Notes: a model not told the origin generated them from the sequence alone. Numbered from the stretch's first letter, positions 26,784 to 36,799 are shown. The stretch is DNA of 64,000 nt from Rhodospirillales bacterium (GCA_021775005.1 JAJFIK010000089.1:1-64000); one strand, 5' to 3'. A program made the numbers and translations.

Positions 26784-27019
26784 TGCGTGCGCGGGTATTG
26801 GCAGGCCTCTGGGAGCGTCAGGTAAGACGCCTCGCTTTTCAATTTGCGCTAGCATGGGGTGCAGCGACCTATGTAGCCGCCAAGGCCGTGGGCACCGCGG
26901 TGGACGTGACCACTGCGGCGGTCTCGGTCACTGCGCATGGTGCGGGCGCTGTTGTGGGCGTCGTTACCGGCGGCGATGATTGCGACGACGATGACAGCGA
27001 CAACGAAGACTGCGAGTAA
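26783..27019 (+). CDS. Small protein with hydrophobic core and Asp/Cys-rich tail
   Basis: A 78-residue protein starting at ATG 26783, which overlaps the glycosyltransferase stop (TGATG), so translational coupling is likely. After a basic start (MRARVLAGLWERQVRRLAFQ), a long Ala/Val/Gly-rich hydrophobic region runs from about residue 20 to 60. The tail is GGDDCDDDDSDNEDCE, ten acidic residues with two cysteines. It could be an amphipathic or membrane-inserted small protein with a metal-binding tail. No family is recognised. Confidence 0.55.
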   Translation: MRARVLAGLWERQVRRLAFQFALAWGAATYVAAKAVGTAVDVTTAAVSVTAHGAGAVVGVVTGGDDCDDDDSDNEDCE

Positions 27020-27050
27020 CGCGGGCTAGCGCCACAAGCACACAATTGCT

Positions 27051-27147
27051 GTCATTCCGGAAATGGCGTCAGCGATTGTCCGGGATCTCGAGCCTGGTGC
27101 TCGCTTGAAGATCCCAGGCTCGGGTGTGCCACCTGCCCCGGGATGAC
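27051..27147. repeat. Palindromic intergenic repeat, family B copy 2
   Basis: Begins GTCATTCCGG and ends CCCCGGGATGAC, with interior CCGGGATCTCGAGCCTGG and AAGATCCCAGGCTCGGG that pair. Matches the ends and parts of the interior of the copy at 5953-6047. Confidence 0.65.
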
Positions 27148-27156
27148 GAAAAGACC

Positions 27157-27187
27157 TTGAACCTACAAGCATTGTAGCTCCTATATG
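27157..27187 (+). promoter_or_regulatory. MerR-type operator/promoter before the ICMT/CzcN-like gene
   Basis: TTGAAC at 27157-27162 and TATATG at 27182-27187 are separated by 19 bases, the stretched spacing typical of MerR-activated promoters. The spacer contains the dyad CTACAA-GCA-TTGTAG. The two operators at 54057 and 57617 carry a related TGTAG/CTACA dyad. No regulator gene is adjacent. Confidence 0.6.
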
Positions 27188-27216
27188 GAGAGGGTTCTCA
27201 ACCGGGAGGCTCTCTC

Positions 27217-27780
27217 ATGCTGAAAATATTGCTCTATCTCGCCGCTGCTAACGCGGTGCTGGCGATCCCCATGATGCTTATCTGGCGTAGGGATTTCGCC
27301 ACGCGCGGCCGCACCTCACTCTTCTCGGCGGTGCTGAGCGGCGTGGTTATGTACGGTTACGGTATTTTGACTTTTGCAGTTGCCTGGGTTGATCGCGGCG
27401 CGCTGGGCCCGCTCTCGCCCGCCGCAACGTATGCGGGGGCAGCTCTTGTGATCATTGGAGCCGCCATCATCTTCGCCGGTCGTTATGCCTACGCCTCGCG
27501 TGCCCGGGTGTTCGGCATGCTCGAGGACAAACTGATCGAACAAGGCGTTTACCGCTGGAGCCGGAACCCGCAGTATTTCGGCTACACGGCAATGATGTTC
27601 GGCGCCGCCTTTGCCGCGCTTTCGGCCTGGGCATTGCTGCTGGCCATGGCTTTTGCGGTTATGGTCCACATCCATATCGTGGGCGTGGAGGAACCCCATT
27701 TACGCCGCGTCTTTGGCAAAGCCTACGAAACTTATTGCGCCCGCGTGGCGCGTTATTTCGGGCGGCCAAAAAGTGCCTAG
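27217..27780 (+). CDS. Isoprenylcysteine carboxyl methyltransferase (ICMT)/CzcN-like membrane methyltransferase
   Basis: A 187-residue integral membrane protein with five hydrophobic segments. The C-terminal half carries the ICMT/phospholipid methyltransferase signature YRWSRNPQYFGYTAMMFG and VEEPHLRRVFGKAYETYCARVARYF, where R-NPxY and EE bind AdoMet. Bacterial relatives include MddA-like thiol methyltransferases and CzcN of heavy-metal resistance clusters. A MerR-type operator directly upstream supports a metal or thiol role. GGGAGG lies before ATG 27217. Substrate not determined; no czc genes are nearby. Confidence 0.8.
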   Translation: MLKILLYLAAANAVLAIPMMLIWRRDFATRGRTSLFSAVLSGVVMYGYGILTFAVAWVDRGALGPLSPAATYAGAALVIIGAAIIFAGRYAYASRARVFGMLEDKLIEQGVYRWSRNPQYFGYTAMMFGAAFAALSAWALLLAMAFAVMVHIHIVGVEEPHLRRVFGKAYETYCARVARYFGRPKSA

Positions 27781-28112
27781 CTCCTGACAAAGGCAATGCT
27801 TCGCGAAATCCAATCGCGCAGCAGGGCATCATCTTTGATGAGCCTGGACGGCAGTACTGCATAGTCTTTTTTCACGGGGGCTTTGGGAAAGTACTTCAGA
27901 GGTTTCGCGCCTTTGGCAAAAGCGGTCTTGCGATCATCTTCGGAAAGTTTCAGTGCCAATCCGACGGGGGTGAGGGACATGAAAATCGTGCCGTCGAAAT
28001 AGCACGCCGCACCGCTGAAAAAGTGTTTGCACAAAAGCTGAGACCGCACAGCTTTTGACAGGCTGGCACGCTCAATAGTGTTTCGCAGGTTAGCCAGATA
28101 TGGTTCTGCCAT
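27777..28112 (-). CDS. TfoX N-terminal-domain protein
   Basis: A 111-residue protein consisting of one TfoX/Sxy N-terminal domain. Family features are LCKHFFSGAACYFDGTIFMSLTPVGLALKL (about 27-57), FAKGAKPLKYFPKAPVKKDYAVLP, and the closing helix LLRDWISRSIAFV. The DNA-uptake regulator Sxy also has a C-terminal domain that is missing here. Relatives of this length are common and uncharacterised. The stop overlaps that of the convergent ICMT-like gene by 4 bases. Confidence 0.85.
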   Translation of the reverse strand: MAEPYLANLRNTIERASLSKAVRSQLLCKHFFSGAACYFDGTIFMSLTPVGLALKLSEDDRKTAFAKGAKPLKYFPKAPVKKDYAVLPSRLIKDDALLRDWISRSIAFVRS

Positions 28113-28234
28113 GGGTGATCCTATCAGGGGTCCCTGAAAATCAGGCGGAGATTTGGGTGAGAAGAGACCGCCGACTCACTTCACTCTGAGGCAGTATTCC
28201 ACTTGTTTGGCGTTTACCATATGACACCAATTCA

Positions 28235-28249
28235 GAACAATATAAGAAC
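28235..28249 (+). promoter_or_regulatory. LexA (SOS) box upstream of recA
   Basis: GAAC-AATATAA-GAAC, the exact alphaproteobacterial SOS box (GAAC-N7-GAAC), 119 bases before the recA start in an AT-rich leader. LexA repression of recA through this site is well known in the class. Confidence 0.85.
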
Positions 28250-28367
28250 ATATTGTAGATATTATTGTAATATCAACAACATAGTGGGGCTTTTCTTTTT
28301 GGAACAAACAGGGTACATTCACATGAATTGAAAGCTGCTGACCCGTATGAAATAAGGAGGGGGCCCC

Positions 28368-29453
28368 ATGGCCAGTAACGTCGTTCGTCTCGCGGAAAAG
28401 GACAATATGGACAAACAAAAAGCACTGGAGGCGGCGCTCGGCCAAATCGATCGCGCCTTTGGCAAAGGCTCAGTGATGAAGTTGGGTGAGCGCAATGTTA
28501 TGGATGTGGAATCGGTGCCCTCCGGCTCGCTTTCGCTGGATATTGCGCTTGGCATTGGCGGGCTTCCCAGGGGCCGGGTGATTGAGATTTATGGCCCTGA
28601 AAGCTCAGGCAAAACCACTCTGGCGCTGCATGTGGTGGCAGAGGTGCAAAAGGCCGGCGGCATTGCGGCCTTTGTCGATGCTGAGCATGCCCTCGACCCC
28701 ACCTATGCCAATAAACTTGGGGTGGATATTGACGAGCTGCTGATCTCGCAGCCTGACACGGGCGAGCAAGCCCTTGAGATTACCGACACCTTGGTGCGCT
28801 CCGGCGCAGTGGATGTGATCGTCATCGATTCTGTTGCGGCATTGACCCCGCGGGCGGAAATTGAAGGGGAGATGGGCGATGTACTACCGGGGCTGCAGGC
28901 GCGCCTCATGAGCCAAGCCCTCAGAAAGCTCACCGGATCCATTTCCAAATCCGGCACCATGGTCATTTTCATCAACCAGATCCGCATGAAGATCGGCGTG
29001 ATGTTTGGCAATCCTGAAACCACTACCGGCGGCAATGCGCTGAAATTCTATTCCTCTGTGCGTCTCGATATCCGCCGTATTGGCGCCATCAAGGATCGCG
29101 ATGAGGTGGTGGGCAATCAAACCCGCGTCAAAGTGGTCAAGAACAAGGTCGCGCCGCCGTTCCGGCAGGTCGAATTTGATATCATGTATGGCAAAGGGAT
29201 CTCCAAAACCGGCGAGATTTTGGACCTCGGCGTGAAGGCCGATGTGATTGAGAAATCCGGCTCATGGTTTTCCTATGACAGCCAGCGCATGGGCCAGGGC
29301 CGAGAAAACGCCAAGCAATTCCTTGAGGATAACCCGGACATCATGGAGACGATTGAGCGGTCCATCCGCGCCAATGCAGGCCTGATAGAAGAAGTGATGC
29401 TGGTGGGCGAGACAGAGACCGACCCTGAGGATAAAGAAGAAGCCTCCGCCTAG
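28368..29453 (+). CDS. recA: Recombinase RecA
   Basis: A 361-residue RecA that forms filaments on single-stranded DNA for recombination and SOS induction. Key parts are the Walker A loop [14 protein letters not shown] (about 75-88), Walker [25 protein letters not shown], loop L1 and L2 regions ([41 protein letters not shown]), and an acidic tail DPEDKEEAS. The start has a strong GGAGGG site. A LexA box lies upstream and a hairpin terminator downstream, so it is monocistronic. Confidence 0.98.
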   Translation: MASNVVRLAEKDNMDKQKALEAALGQIDRAFGKGSVMKLGERNVMDVESVPSGSLSLDIALGIGGLPRGRVIEIYGPESSGKTTLALHVVAEVQKAGGIAAFVDAEHALDPTYANKLGVDIDELLISQPDTGEQALEITDTLVRSGAVDVIVIDSVAALTPRAEIEGEMGDVLPGLQARLMSQALRKLTGSISKSGTMVIFINQIRMKIGVMFGNPETTTGGNALKFYSSVRLDIRRIGAIKDRDEVVGNQTRVKVVKNKVAPPFRQVEFDIMYGKGISKTGEILDLGVKADVIEKSGSWFSYDSQRMGQGRENAKQFLEDNPDIMETIERSIRANAGLIEEVMLVGETETDPEDKEEASA

Positions 29454-29505
29454 GATAATTCAACCATGGGAGGGGCTTTTACTCCGGCGAAAATCAGCTA
29501 AGTCT

Positions 29506-29543
29506 AAGGGTCCGTGGCCAATTGGCGCGGACCCTTATTTTTT
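29506..29543 (+). terminator. Rho-independent terminator after recA
   Basis: Stem AAGGGTCCG (29506-29514) pairs with CGGACCCTT (29528-29536), followed by ATTTTTTTG. It lies between recA and alaS. Confidence 0.8.
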
Positions 29544-29563
29544 GCAGTGATTTGGACCTGTCG

Positions 29564-32224
29564 ATGACCAGCCTGAAAGACATTCGTAGCCAGTTCCTTT
29601 CTTACTTTGAGGGCAATGACCACGAGATCGTGCCTTCAAGCCCTCTTGTGCCGCATAACGATCCGACTTTGCTCTTTACCAATGCGGGCATGGTGCAGTT
29701 CAAGAACGTCTTTACCGGCGCGGAGACGCGGCCCTATACGCGCGCGGCGTCCTCGCAGAAATGCGTGCGTGCCGGCGGCAAGCACAATGACCTTGGCAAT
29801 GTGGGCTACACAGCACGGCACGGTACCTTCTTTGAGATGCTTGGCAATTTTTCCTTTGGCGACTACTTCAAGGAAGAGGCGATCTCTTACGCTTGGGAAT
29901 TTGCCACCAAGAACCTGGGTCTCGACAAGGCCAAACTTATGGTGACGGTCTACATAGATGACGATGAGGCCGCCGATTTGTGGCGCAAAATTGCAGGCTT
30001 TGGCGATGATCGCATTGTCCGTCTGACGGCGGATAATTTCTGGGCTATGGGCGACACTGGGCCCTGTGGACCCTGTTCTGAAATCTTCTTTGATCATGGT
30101 GAGGATGTGCCGGGTGGGCCACCAGGCAGTCCGGACGAAGACGGTGATCGCTTCATTGAGTTCTGGAACCTCGTCTTCATGCAGTTCGATCAAGTGACAA
30201 AGGAAGAGCGCGCCAATCTGCCCAAGCCCTCGATCGATACGGGGATGGGCCTTGAGCGAATTACGACGATCCTTCAAGGGGTGCACAATATTTTTGACAC
30301 GGACCTTTTTCGTGTTTTGGTTGCCGCAAGTGAAGACTTGACCGGTGTGGCGGCGCGCGGCGCGCACCAGGCAAGCCACCGCATTATTGCCGATCACCTG
30401 CGCTCCACATCATTTTTGCTGGCAGACGGTGTTATGCCGTCGAACGAGGGGCGCGGTTATGTGCTTCGCCGCATCTTGCGCCGGGCCATGCGTCATGCTC
30501 ATTTGCTGGGGGCGAAAGACCCGCTGATGTATCGTCTGGTGCCGACTCTGGTCGCTGAGATGGGCGCGGCCTATCCTGAGCTCGGGCGGGCGCAACCGAT
30601 GATTATGGAGACGCTTCGTCTTGAAGAGGAACGGTTTCGCCAAACCCTGGCACGCGGCATCAAGTTGCTTGATGAAGAGACGCAAAACTTAGGTAAAGGC
30701 GGCACCTTGCCCGGGGCGGTGGCGTTTAAACTCTATGATACATTTGGCTTTCCTTATGACCTCACGGAAGACGCCTTGCGCGCGCGCGGTATCAGTGTTG
30801 ATCGCGCGGCGTTTGACAGCGCCATGGAAAAACAGCGTCGTGATGCCCGCGCGAACTGGGTCGGTTCTGGCGAAGCGGCCACTGACAAAGTTTGGTTTGA
30901 TATTCGCGACCAATGCGGCGCCTCGGAGTTTGTTGGCTACGCGGCCACATTTGCCGAAGCCCAGGTGACCGCGCTGATCAAAGATGGCCAGCCCGTTGAT
31001 ACTCTAAAAGCGGGCGATAACGGAATGGTTCTGCTTTCGCAAACACCGTTTTATGCGGAGTCCGGTGGTCAGGTGGGGGACACCGGCGCGCTTAATTCCT
31101 CTGATGGATTTGCCGCGCGGGTCAGCGATACCAAAAAACAATTGGGCGACATGCATGTGCACCTCGTCCATGTGGAGGCCGGAGAAATCACAATCGGCGG
31201 CGTTGTTGAAGCACAAATCGATGAAAAGCGTCGCGCGGCCATTCGTGCCAACCACTCGGCGACGCATCTGCTTCATGCGGCGTTGCGCAATGTCCTGGGC
31301 GATCATGTGACGCAAAAAGGATCGCTAGTGGCAGACGATAAGTTGCGCTTTGACTTCTCGCACCCCAAAGCCCTGACGCCGCAAGAAACTGCTGCAGTGG
31401 AAGATCAAGTCAATGAAGTCATTCAGCAAAACATTGAGGTTTCGACCCGATTGATGTCGCCCGACGCCGCCATGGAGGCGGGGGCCTTGGCCCTCTTTGG
31501 TGAAAAATATGGTGATGAAGTGCGCGTGCTGACCATGGGCGTAGGGCTCAGCGATGATGCAGCCCCTTATTCGGTGGAACTTTGCGGTGGCACGCATGTT
31601 GCCCGCACCGGCGACATTGCCCTTTTCAAGATCACAGGTGAAAGCGCAGTGGCCGGCGGCATTCGGCGGGTTGAAGCGGTCACAAAAGAAGGTGCGCGCG
31701 CCTTTTATGAAGAAAACCTGAGCCGGGTTGTGGAAGCCGCGGGCGCTCTTAAGGCAAGCCCGGCGGAGCTTACTGCGCGCGTAACAGTGCTTGCGGCAGA
31801 TCGCAAACGTCTGGAGCGGGAATTGACTGACGCCAAAAAGAAGCTCGCGCTGGGCGGCGGCACCAGCGATGGCGCATCAGATTTCGCCTCCGTCGATGTG
31901 GGCGGGGTCAATCTGGTGGCCCAGGCGTTGCACGGCGTTGCGCCTAAAGACCTGCGCGGGTTGGTTGACGCGGCGAAGAAGAAACTTGGGTCCGGCGTGA
32001 TCGCATATGTCGGCGTCAATGACGGTAAGGCCGCATTGGCCGTTGGCGTAACCGCTGATCTGACGTCCAAGCTAAGCGCGGTGGAACTGGTACGCGCCGG
32101 CGCTGAAGCCATTGGCGGCAAAGGTGGCGGCGGCCGACCAGACATGGCGCAGGCGGGTGGGCCGGATGGGGCGAACGCCCAGGCCGCGCTTGACGCCATC
32201 AAGTCGCACTTGTCGGCGGCCTAG
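29564..32224 (+). CDS. alaS: Alanyl-tRNA synthetase
   Basis: An 886-residue class II synthetase charging tRNA-Ala. The start [30 protein letters not shown] is typical. The catalytic core has [17 protein letters not shown], the motif-2 [22 protein letters not shown], and [10 protein letters not shown]. The editing domain has the zinc ligands [13 protein letters not shown] (HxxxH) and CGGTHV. The C-Ala domain ends with [17 protein letters not shown] 29564 is chosen over an upstream in-frame start that would lie in the terminator. recA-alaS order is usual in alphaproteobacteria. Confidence 0.98.
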   Translation: MTSLKDIRSQFLSYFEGNDHEIVPSSPLVPHNDPTLLFTNAGMVQFKNVFTGAETRPYTRAASSQKCVRAGGKHNDLGNVGYTARHGTFFEMLGNFSFGDYFKEEAISYAWEFATKNLGLDKAKLMVTVYIDDDEAADLWRKIAGFGDDRIVRLTADNFWAMGDTGPCGPCSEIFFDHGEDVPGGPPGSPDEDGDRFIEFWNLVFMQFDQVTKEERANLPKPSIDTGMGLERITTILQGVHNIFDTDLFRVLVAASEDLTGVAARGAHQASHRIIADHLRSTSFLLADGVMPSNEGRGYVLRRILRRAMRHAHLLGAKDPLMYRLVPTLVAEMGAAYPELGRAQPMIMETLRLEEERFRQTLARGIKLLDEETQNLGKGGTLPGAVAFKLYDTFGFPYDLTEDALRARGISVDRAAFDSAMEKQRRDARANWVGSGEAATDKVWFDIRDQCGASEFVGYAATFAEAQVTALIKDGQPVDTLKAGDNGMVLLSQTPFYAESGGQVGDTGALNSSDGFAARVSDTKKQLGDMHVHLVHVEAGEITIGGVVEAQIDEKRRAAIRANHSATHLLHAALRNVLGDHVTQKGSLVADDKLRFDFSHPKALTPQETAAVEDQVNEVIQQNIEVSTRLMSPDAAMEAGALALFGEKYGDEVRVLTMGVGLSDDAAPYSVELCGGTHVARTGDIALFKITGESAVAGGIRRVEAVTKEGARAFYEENLSRVVEAAGALKASPAELTARVTVLAADRKRLERELTDAKKKLALGGGTSDGASDFASVDVGGVNLVAQALHGVAPKDLRGLVDAAKKKLGSGVIAYVGVNDGKAALAVGVTADLTSKLSAVELVRAGAEAIGGKGGGGRPDMAQAGGPDGANAQAALDAIKSHLSAA

Positions 32225-32228
32225 GCGG

Positions 32229-33479
32229 ATGACGGATACGGGCTCTTCCTTGTCCCGTGTTGCGCGCCTCAAGCGCCGCCTCTACGTCATTCTTGAAGCA
32301 GGAAAAACGCAAGATCTGCCAAGTCAAATCTTTGATTGGTTCATGGTCACGTTGATCTTGGCAAATGTTGCCGCGTTCACCGCTGAAACCGTTCCCAGTA
32401 TTGCCGAGGCCTGGGGTCCACAATTGGCCCTGTTCAACGTAATATCAATTGTTGTTTTTACAGTGGAATATGCCTTGCGGCTTTGGGTTTGCACGGAGCA
32501 TCCACCCTTGCGCCACATCAATGGTTGGCTAGCGCGAGGGCGGTTTGCCCTCCACCCCGTGATGCTGATCGATCTTTTCGTGATCCTACCGTTCTATTTG
32601 AATATTTTAATTGGCGTTGACCTTCGCGTGTTGCGGATCGTGCGGCTGTTGCGGTTTATGAAACTGGTGCGGTTTTCCCCAGCGCTCACCACCCTCTCGA
32701 ATGTGGTCTATGCCGAACGTCGGGCGCTGGTTGGTGCCTTGATCATTATGTTCGGGCTTTTGGTCTTCGCGGCGAGCGCCATTCACCTTGCGGAACGGGT
32801 CGTGCAGCCAGAGGTGTTTGGTACCATCCCGGACGCCATGTGGTGGGCCATAGCCACACTCACCACAGTTGGTTACGGCGATGTTGTGCCGGTAACAGCA
32901 TGGGGCCGCATTATCGGCGCGATCGTCATGATATTTGGTCTCGCCATGTTTGCTCTGCCAATTGGCATTATCGCGACGGGCTTTAGCCAGGAAACTCACC
33001 GTCGGCAGTTTGTGGTGAATTGGGGGCTGATCTCGCGGGTTCGATTGTTCTCTGACCTCGATGCCGCTGAGCTCGCCGAAGTAATGTCCCTGTTGCGCAC
33101 GCAGATCGTCCCTGCCGATAGCATCATCATGCGCCAGGGGGACGAGGCGGACGCGATGTATTTCATCTCATTGGGCCGCGTTGAAGTGGCGCTGGCTGAT
33201 CGCACAGTGGTTCTCAGTGAGGGCGATCACTTTGGCGAAATTGCCCTTTTGCGGCATGTGCGCCATGTGGCGACCATGCGCGCCCTGAGCCAAGTTCACC
33301 TGTTGATATTGGAGGCTGATGATTTCCGCGCTTTGCTAAAACATCATCCCCGCCTTGGCGAGCGCATTCGCGTAGCAGCAGAAGAAAAACTCAAAGCCGG
33401 GTTTGGAAAAACGAGCGGGGAGCTTCTTGAAGAAGAGCTCCGCCGCCCGCAAAGTGAAAGCGCCAACGTGCCCGAATAG
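32229..33479 (+). CDS. Voltage-sensor K+ channel with cyclic-nucleotide-binding domain
   Basis: A 416-residue channel. S1-S4 lie at about residues 35-160, with the S4-like charged helix LRVLRIVRLLRFMKLVRFS. The pore helix and K+ filter read TLTTVGYGDVVP (about 216-227), followed by S6 (IIGAIVMIFGLAMFALPIGIIATGF). The C-terminal cyclic-nucleotide-binding domain has DHFGEIALLRHVRHVATMRALS, where FGE and R..ATxRA are the phosphate-binding cassette. It resembles MlotiK1, which is gated by cAMP. Starts 4 bases after the alaS stop, suggesting cotranscription. Confidence 0.9.
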   Translation: MTDTGSSLSRVARLKRRLYVILEAGKTQDLPSQIFDWFMVTLILANVAAFTAETVPSIAEAWGPQLALFNVISIVVFTVEYALRLWVCTEHPPLRHINGWLARGRFALHPVMLIDLFVILPFYLNILIGVDLRVLRIVRLLRFMKLVRFSPALTTLSNVVYAERRALVGALIIMFGLLVFAASAIHLAERVVQPEVFGTIPDAMWWAIATLTTVGYGDVVPVTAWGRIIGAIVMIFGLAMFALPIGIIATGFSQETHRRQFVVNWGLISRVRLFSDLDAAELAEVMSLLRTQIVPADSIIMRQGDEADAMYFISLGRVEVALADRTVVLSEGDHFGEIALLRHVRHVATMRALSQVHLLILEADDFRALLKHHPRLGERIRVAAEEKLKAGFGKTSGELLEEELRRPQSESANVPE

Positions 33480-33482
33480 GCC

Positions 33483-34697
33483 CTATGCCATGGCTTTCTG
33501 GAAATTCGCATCGACCGCATCAAGAAAGCCCTCGGTGGTGAGCCAGCTCTGCTGATCGCCAATGAGGATCGCTAGGTCTTTGGTCATTTCACCGCCTTCA
33601 ACGGTCTTGATGACAGTGGCTTCCAGTGTATTGGCAAAGTCGATCAGTGCTTGGTTTTCATCAAGCTTGCCGCGATGGGCGAGGCCGCGCGTCCAGGCAA
33701 AAATTGAGGCAATGGAGTTTGTGCTGGTGGGTTTGCCTTGCTGATGCAAACGATAATGCCGCGTCACCGTGCCGTGGGCGGCTTCTGCTTCCACAGTGCG
33801 TCCATCCGGCGTCATCAACACAGAGGTCATAAGGCCCAAGGAGCCATAGCCCTGCGCCACGGTATCAGACTGCACATCACCGTCATAATTCTTGCACGCC
33901 CAGACATAACCGCCGTCCCATTTCATCGCGGCGGCCACCATGTCGTCGATCAGACGGTGCTCATAGGTGATGCCGAGCTTTTCGAAGTCGGTCTTGAACC
34001 CAGTGTCGAACACTTCCTGGAAAAGGTCCTTGAAGCGGCCATCATAGGCTTTGAGGATGGTATTTTTAGTGGAAAGGTACACCGGCCAATTGCGTCCCAA
34101 GCCAAAGTTGAAGCTGGCGCGGGCAAAGTCGCGAATGGAATCGTCAAGATTGTACATCCCCATGGCAATGCCTGATGAGGGGAAATCAAAGACATCGAAG
34201 TCTAGCTCAGCGCTGCCATCGGCAGGAGTGAACTTCATGGTCAGTTTGCCAGGGCCCGGAACTTTGAAATCTGTGGCGCGGTACTGGTCGCCAAAGGCGT
34301 GACGGCCAATGACGACAGGGCGCGTCCAGCCCGGCACAAGGCGTGGCACGTTGCTGACCACGATGGGTTCGCGAAACACAACACCGCCCAAAATGTTCCG
34401 GATGGTACCATTGGGCGAGCGCCACATTTTCTTGAGGCCAAATTCTTCGACCCGCGCTTCGTCCGGCGTAATGGTGGCGCATTTAACGCCCACGCCGTGT
34501 TTTTGGATGGCGTTCGCCGCATCGACGGTAATCTGATCATCGGTGGCATCCCGCGATTCCATCCCTAGATCGTAGTATTCCAGATCAATATCGAGGTAGG
34601 GGTGGATCAGCTTGTCTTTAATGAGCTGCCAAATGATGCGGGTCATCTCGTCGCCATCGAGCTCAACGACCGGGTTTTGAACCTTGATTTTTGCCAT
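33483..34697 (-). CDS. icd: Isocitrate dehydrogenase (NADP+)
   Basis: A 404-residue enzyme of the eukaryote-like, homodimeric class II type, making 2-oxoglutarate and NADPH in the TCA cycle. It starts [31 protein letters not shown]. Substrate residues lie in [16 protein letters not shown] and [14 protein letters not shown]. The metal site is [55 protein letters not shown] holds the NADP pocket. Convergent with the K+ channel gene; divergent from the methyltransferase gene. Confidence 0.98.
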   Translation of the reverse strand: MAKIKVQNPVVELDGDEMTRIIWQLIKDKLIHPYLDIDLEYYDLGMESRDATDDQITVDAANAIQKHGVGVKCATITPDEARVEEFGLKKMWRSPNGTIRNILGGVVFREPIVVSNVPRLVPGWTRPVVIGRHAFGDQYRATDFKVPGPGKLTMKFTPADGSAELDFDVFDFPSSGIAMGMYNLDDSIRDFARASFNFGLGRNWPVYLSTKNTILKAYDGRFKDLFQEVFDTGFKTDFEKLGITYEHRLIDDMVAAAMKWDGGYVWACKNYDGDVQSDTVAQGYGSLGLMTSVLMTPDGRTVEAEAAHGTVTRHYRLHQQGKPTSTNSIASIFAWTRGLAHRGKLDENQALIDFANTLEATVIKTVEGGEMTKDLAILIGDQQSWLTTEGFLDAVDANFQKAMA

Positions 34698-34816
34698 GGT
34701 GCAGACTGATACGTCCTGTTCTAAATTGGATTTGGAAAGAGGCCGCTAGGCCCGCTGGGATGCGGCGCGAGAGCTATCGTATCCATCGTTGAAATGCAAA
34801 TTTTGGGAGCCCATCG

Positions 34817-35584
34817 ATGACACAGAGAGACAAGAGCCCTGAAGGGTCCGCTGACCGGCCGGCGGTGGTTCTTGTGCGCCCGCAAATGGGTGAAAATATC
34901 GGTGCCGCGGCGCGGGCAATGTTCAATTTCGGACTGACGGAGCTTCGCCTGGTCGCCCCTCGTGATGGCTGGCCCAACGCCAAAGCCGAAGCCATGGCTG
35001 CAGGAGCGCTGGAGGTGGTCCAGGCGGCCGAGATATACCCCAGCACGAAGGAGGCCCTGGCGGATTTCAACTATGTGATTGCGACCACCGCACGGGGGCG
35101 GGAGGTCTCCAAGCCGGTAATGACCCCTGGCCGGACGGCGCAAGAGTTACACGCGCGCCATGGGGCGGGCTCGCGCACAGCACTTTTGTTTGGAGCGGAG
35201 GCCTCAGGCCTGGAGAATGACGATGTGGCCCTGGCGGATGTCATGGTGACGATCCCGGCTAACCCTGCGTTTTCCTCGCTCAATCTGGGCCAGGCAGTGC
35301 TGCTCTTGGCCTATGAATGGATGCGGGCGGGGGATGAGACCGCTCCAGTACAGCTTGATCGCCGCGGCTATGTTCCCGCGCCGCGGGGCGACCTCACTCA
35401 CCTTTTTGATCATCTGGAGGCCACATTGACGCGCTCAGGCTTCCTGCGCCCGCCGGAAAAGGCCCCGGTGATGATGCGCAATATCAAGGCGATGCTGACG
35501 CGAGCGGATTTCTCCGACCAGGAAGTCCGTACTTTGCGCGGGATTATCACCTCGCTGGAGCGCTTGGACGTGCCCAAAAACTGA
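34817..35584 (+). CDS. trmJ: SPOUT RNA methyltransferase, TrmJ (TrmH group 1) family
   Basis: A 255-residue knotted (SPOUT) methyltransferase. VVLVRPQMGENIGAAARAMFNFGLTELRLVAPRDGWPNAKAEAMAAGA is the N-terminal motif 1 block. ALLFGAEASGLENDDVALADVMVTIPANPAFSSLNLGQAVLLLAYEW forms the AdoMet-binding knot. Family members 2'-O-methylate position 32 of tRNA. The C-terminal helical region (about 185-255) is typical of TrmJ. ATG 34817 follows AGCCCATCG without a strong ribosome site. tRNA specificity is inferred. Confidence 0.85.
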   Translation: MTQRDKSPEGSADRPAVVLVRPQMGENIGAAARAMFNFGLTELRLVAPRDGWPNAKAEAMAAGALEVVQAAEIYPSTKEALADFNYVIATTARGREVSKPVMTPGRTAQELHARHGAGSRTALLFGAEASGLENDDVALADVMVTIPANPAFSSLNLGQAVLLLAYEWMRAGDETAPVQLDRRGYVPAPRGDLTHLFDHLEATLTRSGFLRPPEKAPVMMRNIKAMLTRADFSDQEVRTLRGIITSLERLDVPKN

Positions 35585-35598
35585 GGAATTCTGCCTGT

Positions 35599-35626
35599 TT
35601 GACATGGCGCTGAGGATGGCTATATT
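35599..35626 (+). promoter_or_regulatory. Predicted rpsD promoter
   Basis: TTGACA (35599-35604) and TATATT (35621-35626) with a 16-base spacer, leaving a leader of about 115 bases before rpsD. The leader contains inverted segments and could hold the S4 autoregulatory site, but no defined structure was assigned. Confidence 0.6.
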
Positions 35627-35747
35627 CCGCGCCTTCGCCGCACAGGGTTCGCCCTGACCGGTGACTACGGGAGATGCAAGACCCGCCGTTGAGATCGCGA
35701 CCACCATGGGGGTGTTCGCCGGGCTGCGTCAGTGAAAGAGGCATACG

Positions 35748-36368
35748 ATGTCAAAGCGACTATCGTCGAAATATAAAATTGACCGCCGGATGGGTGAAAA
35801 CATCTGGGGTCGCCCAAAAAGCCCCGTCAATAAACGCGAATATGGTCCTGGCCAGCACGGTCAACGTCGCCGCAGCAAGAAGTCCGACTTCGGTCTGCAG
35901 TTGATGGCCAAGCAAAAGCTCAAGGGCTATTACGGCAATATCACCGAAAAGCAATTTCGCCGCGTCTATGACGATGCCAACCGGACCAAAGGCAACACCG
36001 CTGAATCAATGATCGGTCTGCTTGAGCGTCGCCTTGATGCCTTGGTCTATCGCGCAAAGTTTGTGCCCACGGTTTTCGCTGCTCGTCAGTTCGTGAGCCA
36101 CGGCCATGTGAAAGTGAACGGCAAGCGGGTCAACATCCCCAGCTATCGTCTGCGCGAAGGCGATGTGGTGGAAGTGCGCGATCGCTCAAAGCAGTTGACT
36201 GTGCTGCTTGAGGCAGTGGATAGCCCCGAGCGTGAAGTGCCGGATTATGTTGAGGCTGATCATGCCAAGATGACCGCAAAATTCTTGCGCGTTCCGGCCT
36301 TGGCCGACGTGCCTTACCCTACCAAGATGGAACCCAACCTGGTGGTCGAGTTCTACTCCAAGGCGTAA
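35748..36368 (+). CDS. rpsD: 30S ribosomal protein S4
   Basis: A 206-residue S4 that nucleates 30S assembly by binding the five-way junction of 16S rRNA. It starts [42 protein letters not shown], the cysteine-free alphaproteobacterial type. The S4 RNA-binding domain is at [46 protein letters not shown] (about 95-140). Single gene with its own promoter, followed by terminators. Confidence 0.98.
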   Translation: MSKRLSSKYKIDRRMGENIWGRPKSPVNKREYGPGQHGQRRRSKKSDFGLQLMAKQKLKGYYGNITEKQFRRVYDDANRTKGNTAESMIGLLERRLDALVYRAKFVPTVFAARQFVSHGHVKVNGKRVNIPSYRLREGDVVEVRDRSKQLTVLLEAVDSPEREVPDYVEADHAKMTAKFLRVPALADVPYPTKMEPNLVVEFYSKA

Positions 36369-36433
36369 GCGCCTTTTTTCCCGAAGCTCAGAATCAAAAA
36401 GGGTCGCTCCAGCGGGGGCGACCCTTTATTTTC
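36361..36433 (+). terminator. Double hairpin terminator after rpsD
   Basis: The first hairpin, AGGCG-TAAG-CGCCT plus TTTTT (36361-36379), contains the rpsD stop codon in its loop and is short. The second is strong: AAAGGGTCGC (36398-36407) pairs with GCGACCCTTT (36418-36427), followed by ATTTT. Confidence 0.75.
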
Positions 36434-36451
36434 GTGTGCGATGGTCGTGGC

Positions 36452-36799
36452 TTAGGCCGCGTTGACCTGAACGCCCTTGTTCGCAAAAAGGTCGCGCAAC
36501 TCACCCGCTTCAAACATCTCACGGATAATGTCACAACCGCCAACAAACTCACCCTTCACATAGAGCTGCGGCACTGTTGGCCAATTTGAAAAATCTTTGA
36601 TGCCGCTCCGCAGCTCGTCGCTCTCCAGCACATTGTGCGATGCGAAGGGAACGCCGAGATAGTCCAGCACCTGGACTACGGTGGAGGAAAATCCGCATTG
36701 GGGGAATTGCGGGGTGCCTTTCATGAAAAGCACCACGTCATTTGATCCCACTTCTGACTTTAGCCAATCGTTGATTGGGGCTGTAACTTGGTCGGTCAT
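36452..36799 (-). CDS. grxD: Monothiol glutaredoxin GrxD
   Basis: A 115-residue CGFS-type glutaredoxin that carries Fe-S clusters and usually partners BolA. The active site is FPQCGFSSTVVQVLDYLG (about residues 33-50), with WPTVPQLYVKGEFVGGCDII as the glutathione-binding part. The bolA-like gene lies 78 bases upstream on the same strand, consistent with a known protein pair. Cytoplasmic. Confidence 0.96.
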   Translation of the reverse strand: MTDQVTAPINDWLKSEVGSNDVVLFMKGTPQFPQCGFSSTVVQVLDYLGVPFASHNVLESDELRSGIKDFSNWPTVPQLYVKGEFVGGCDIIREMFEAGELRDLFANKGVQVNAA

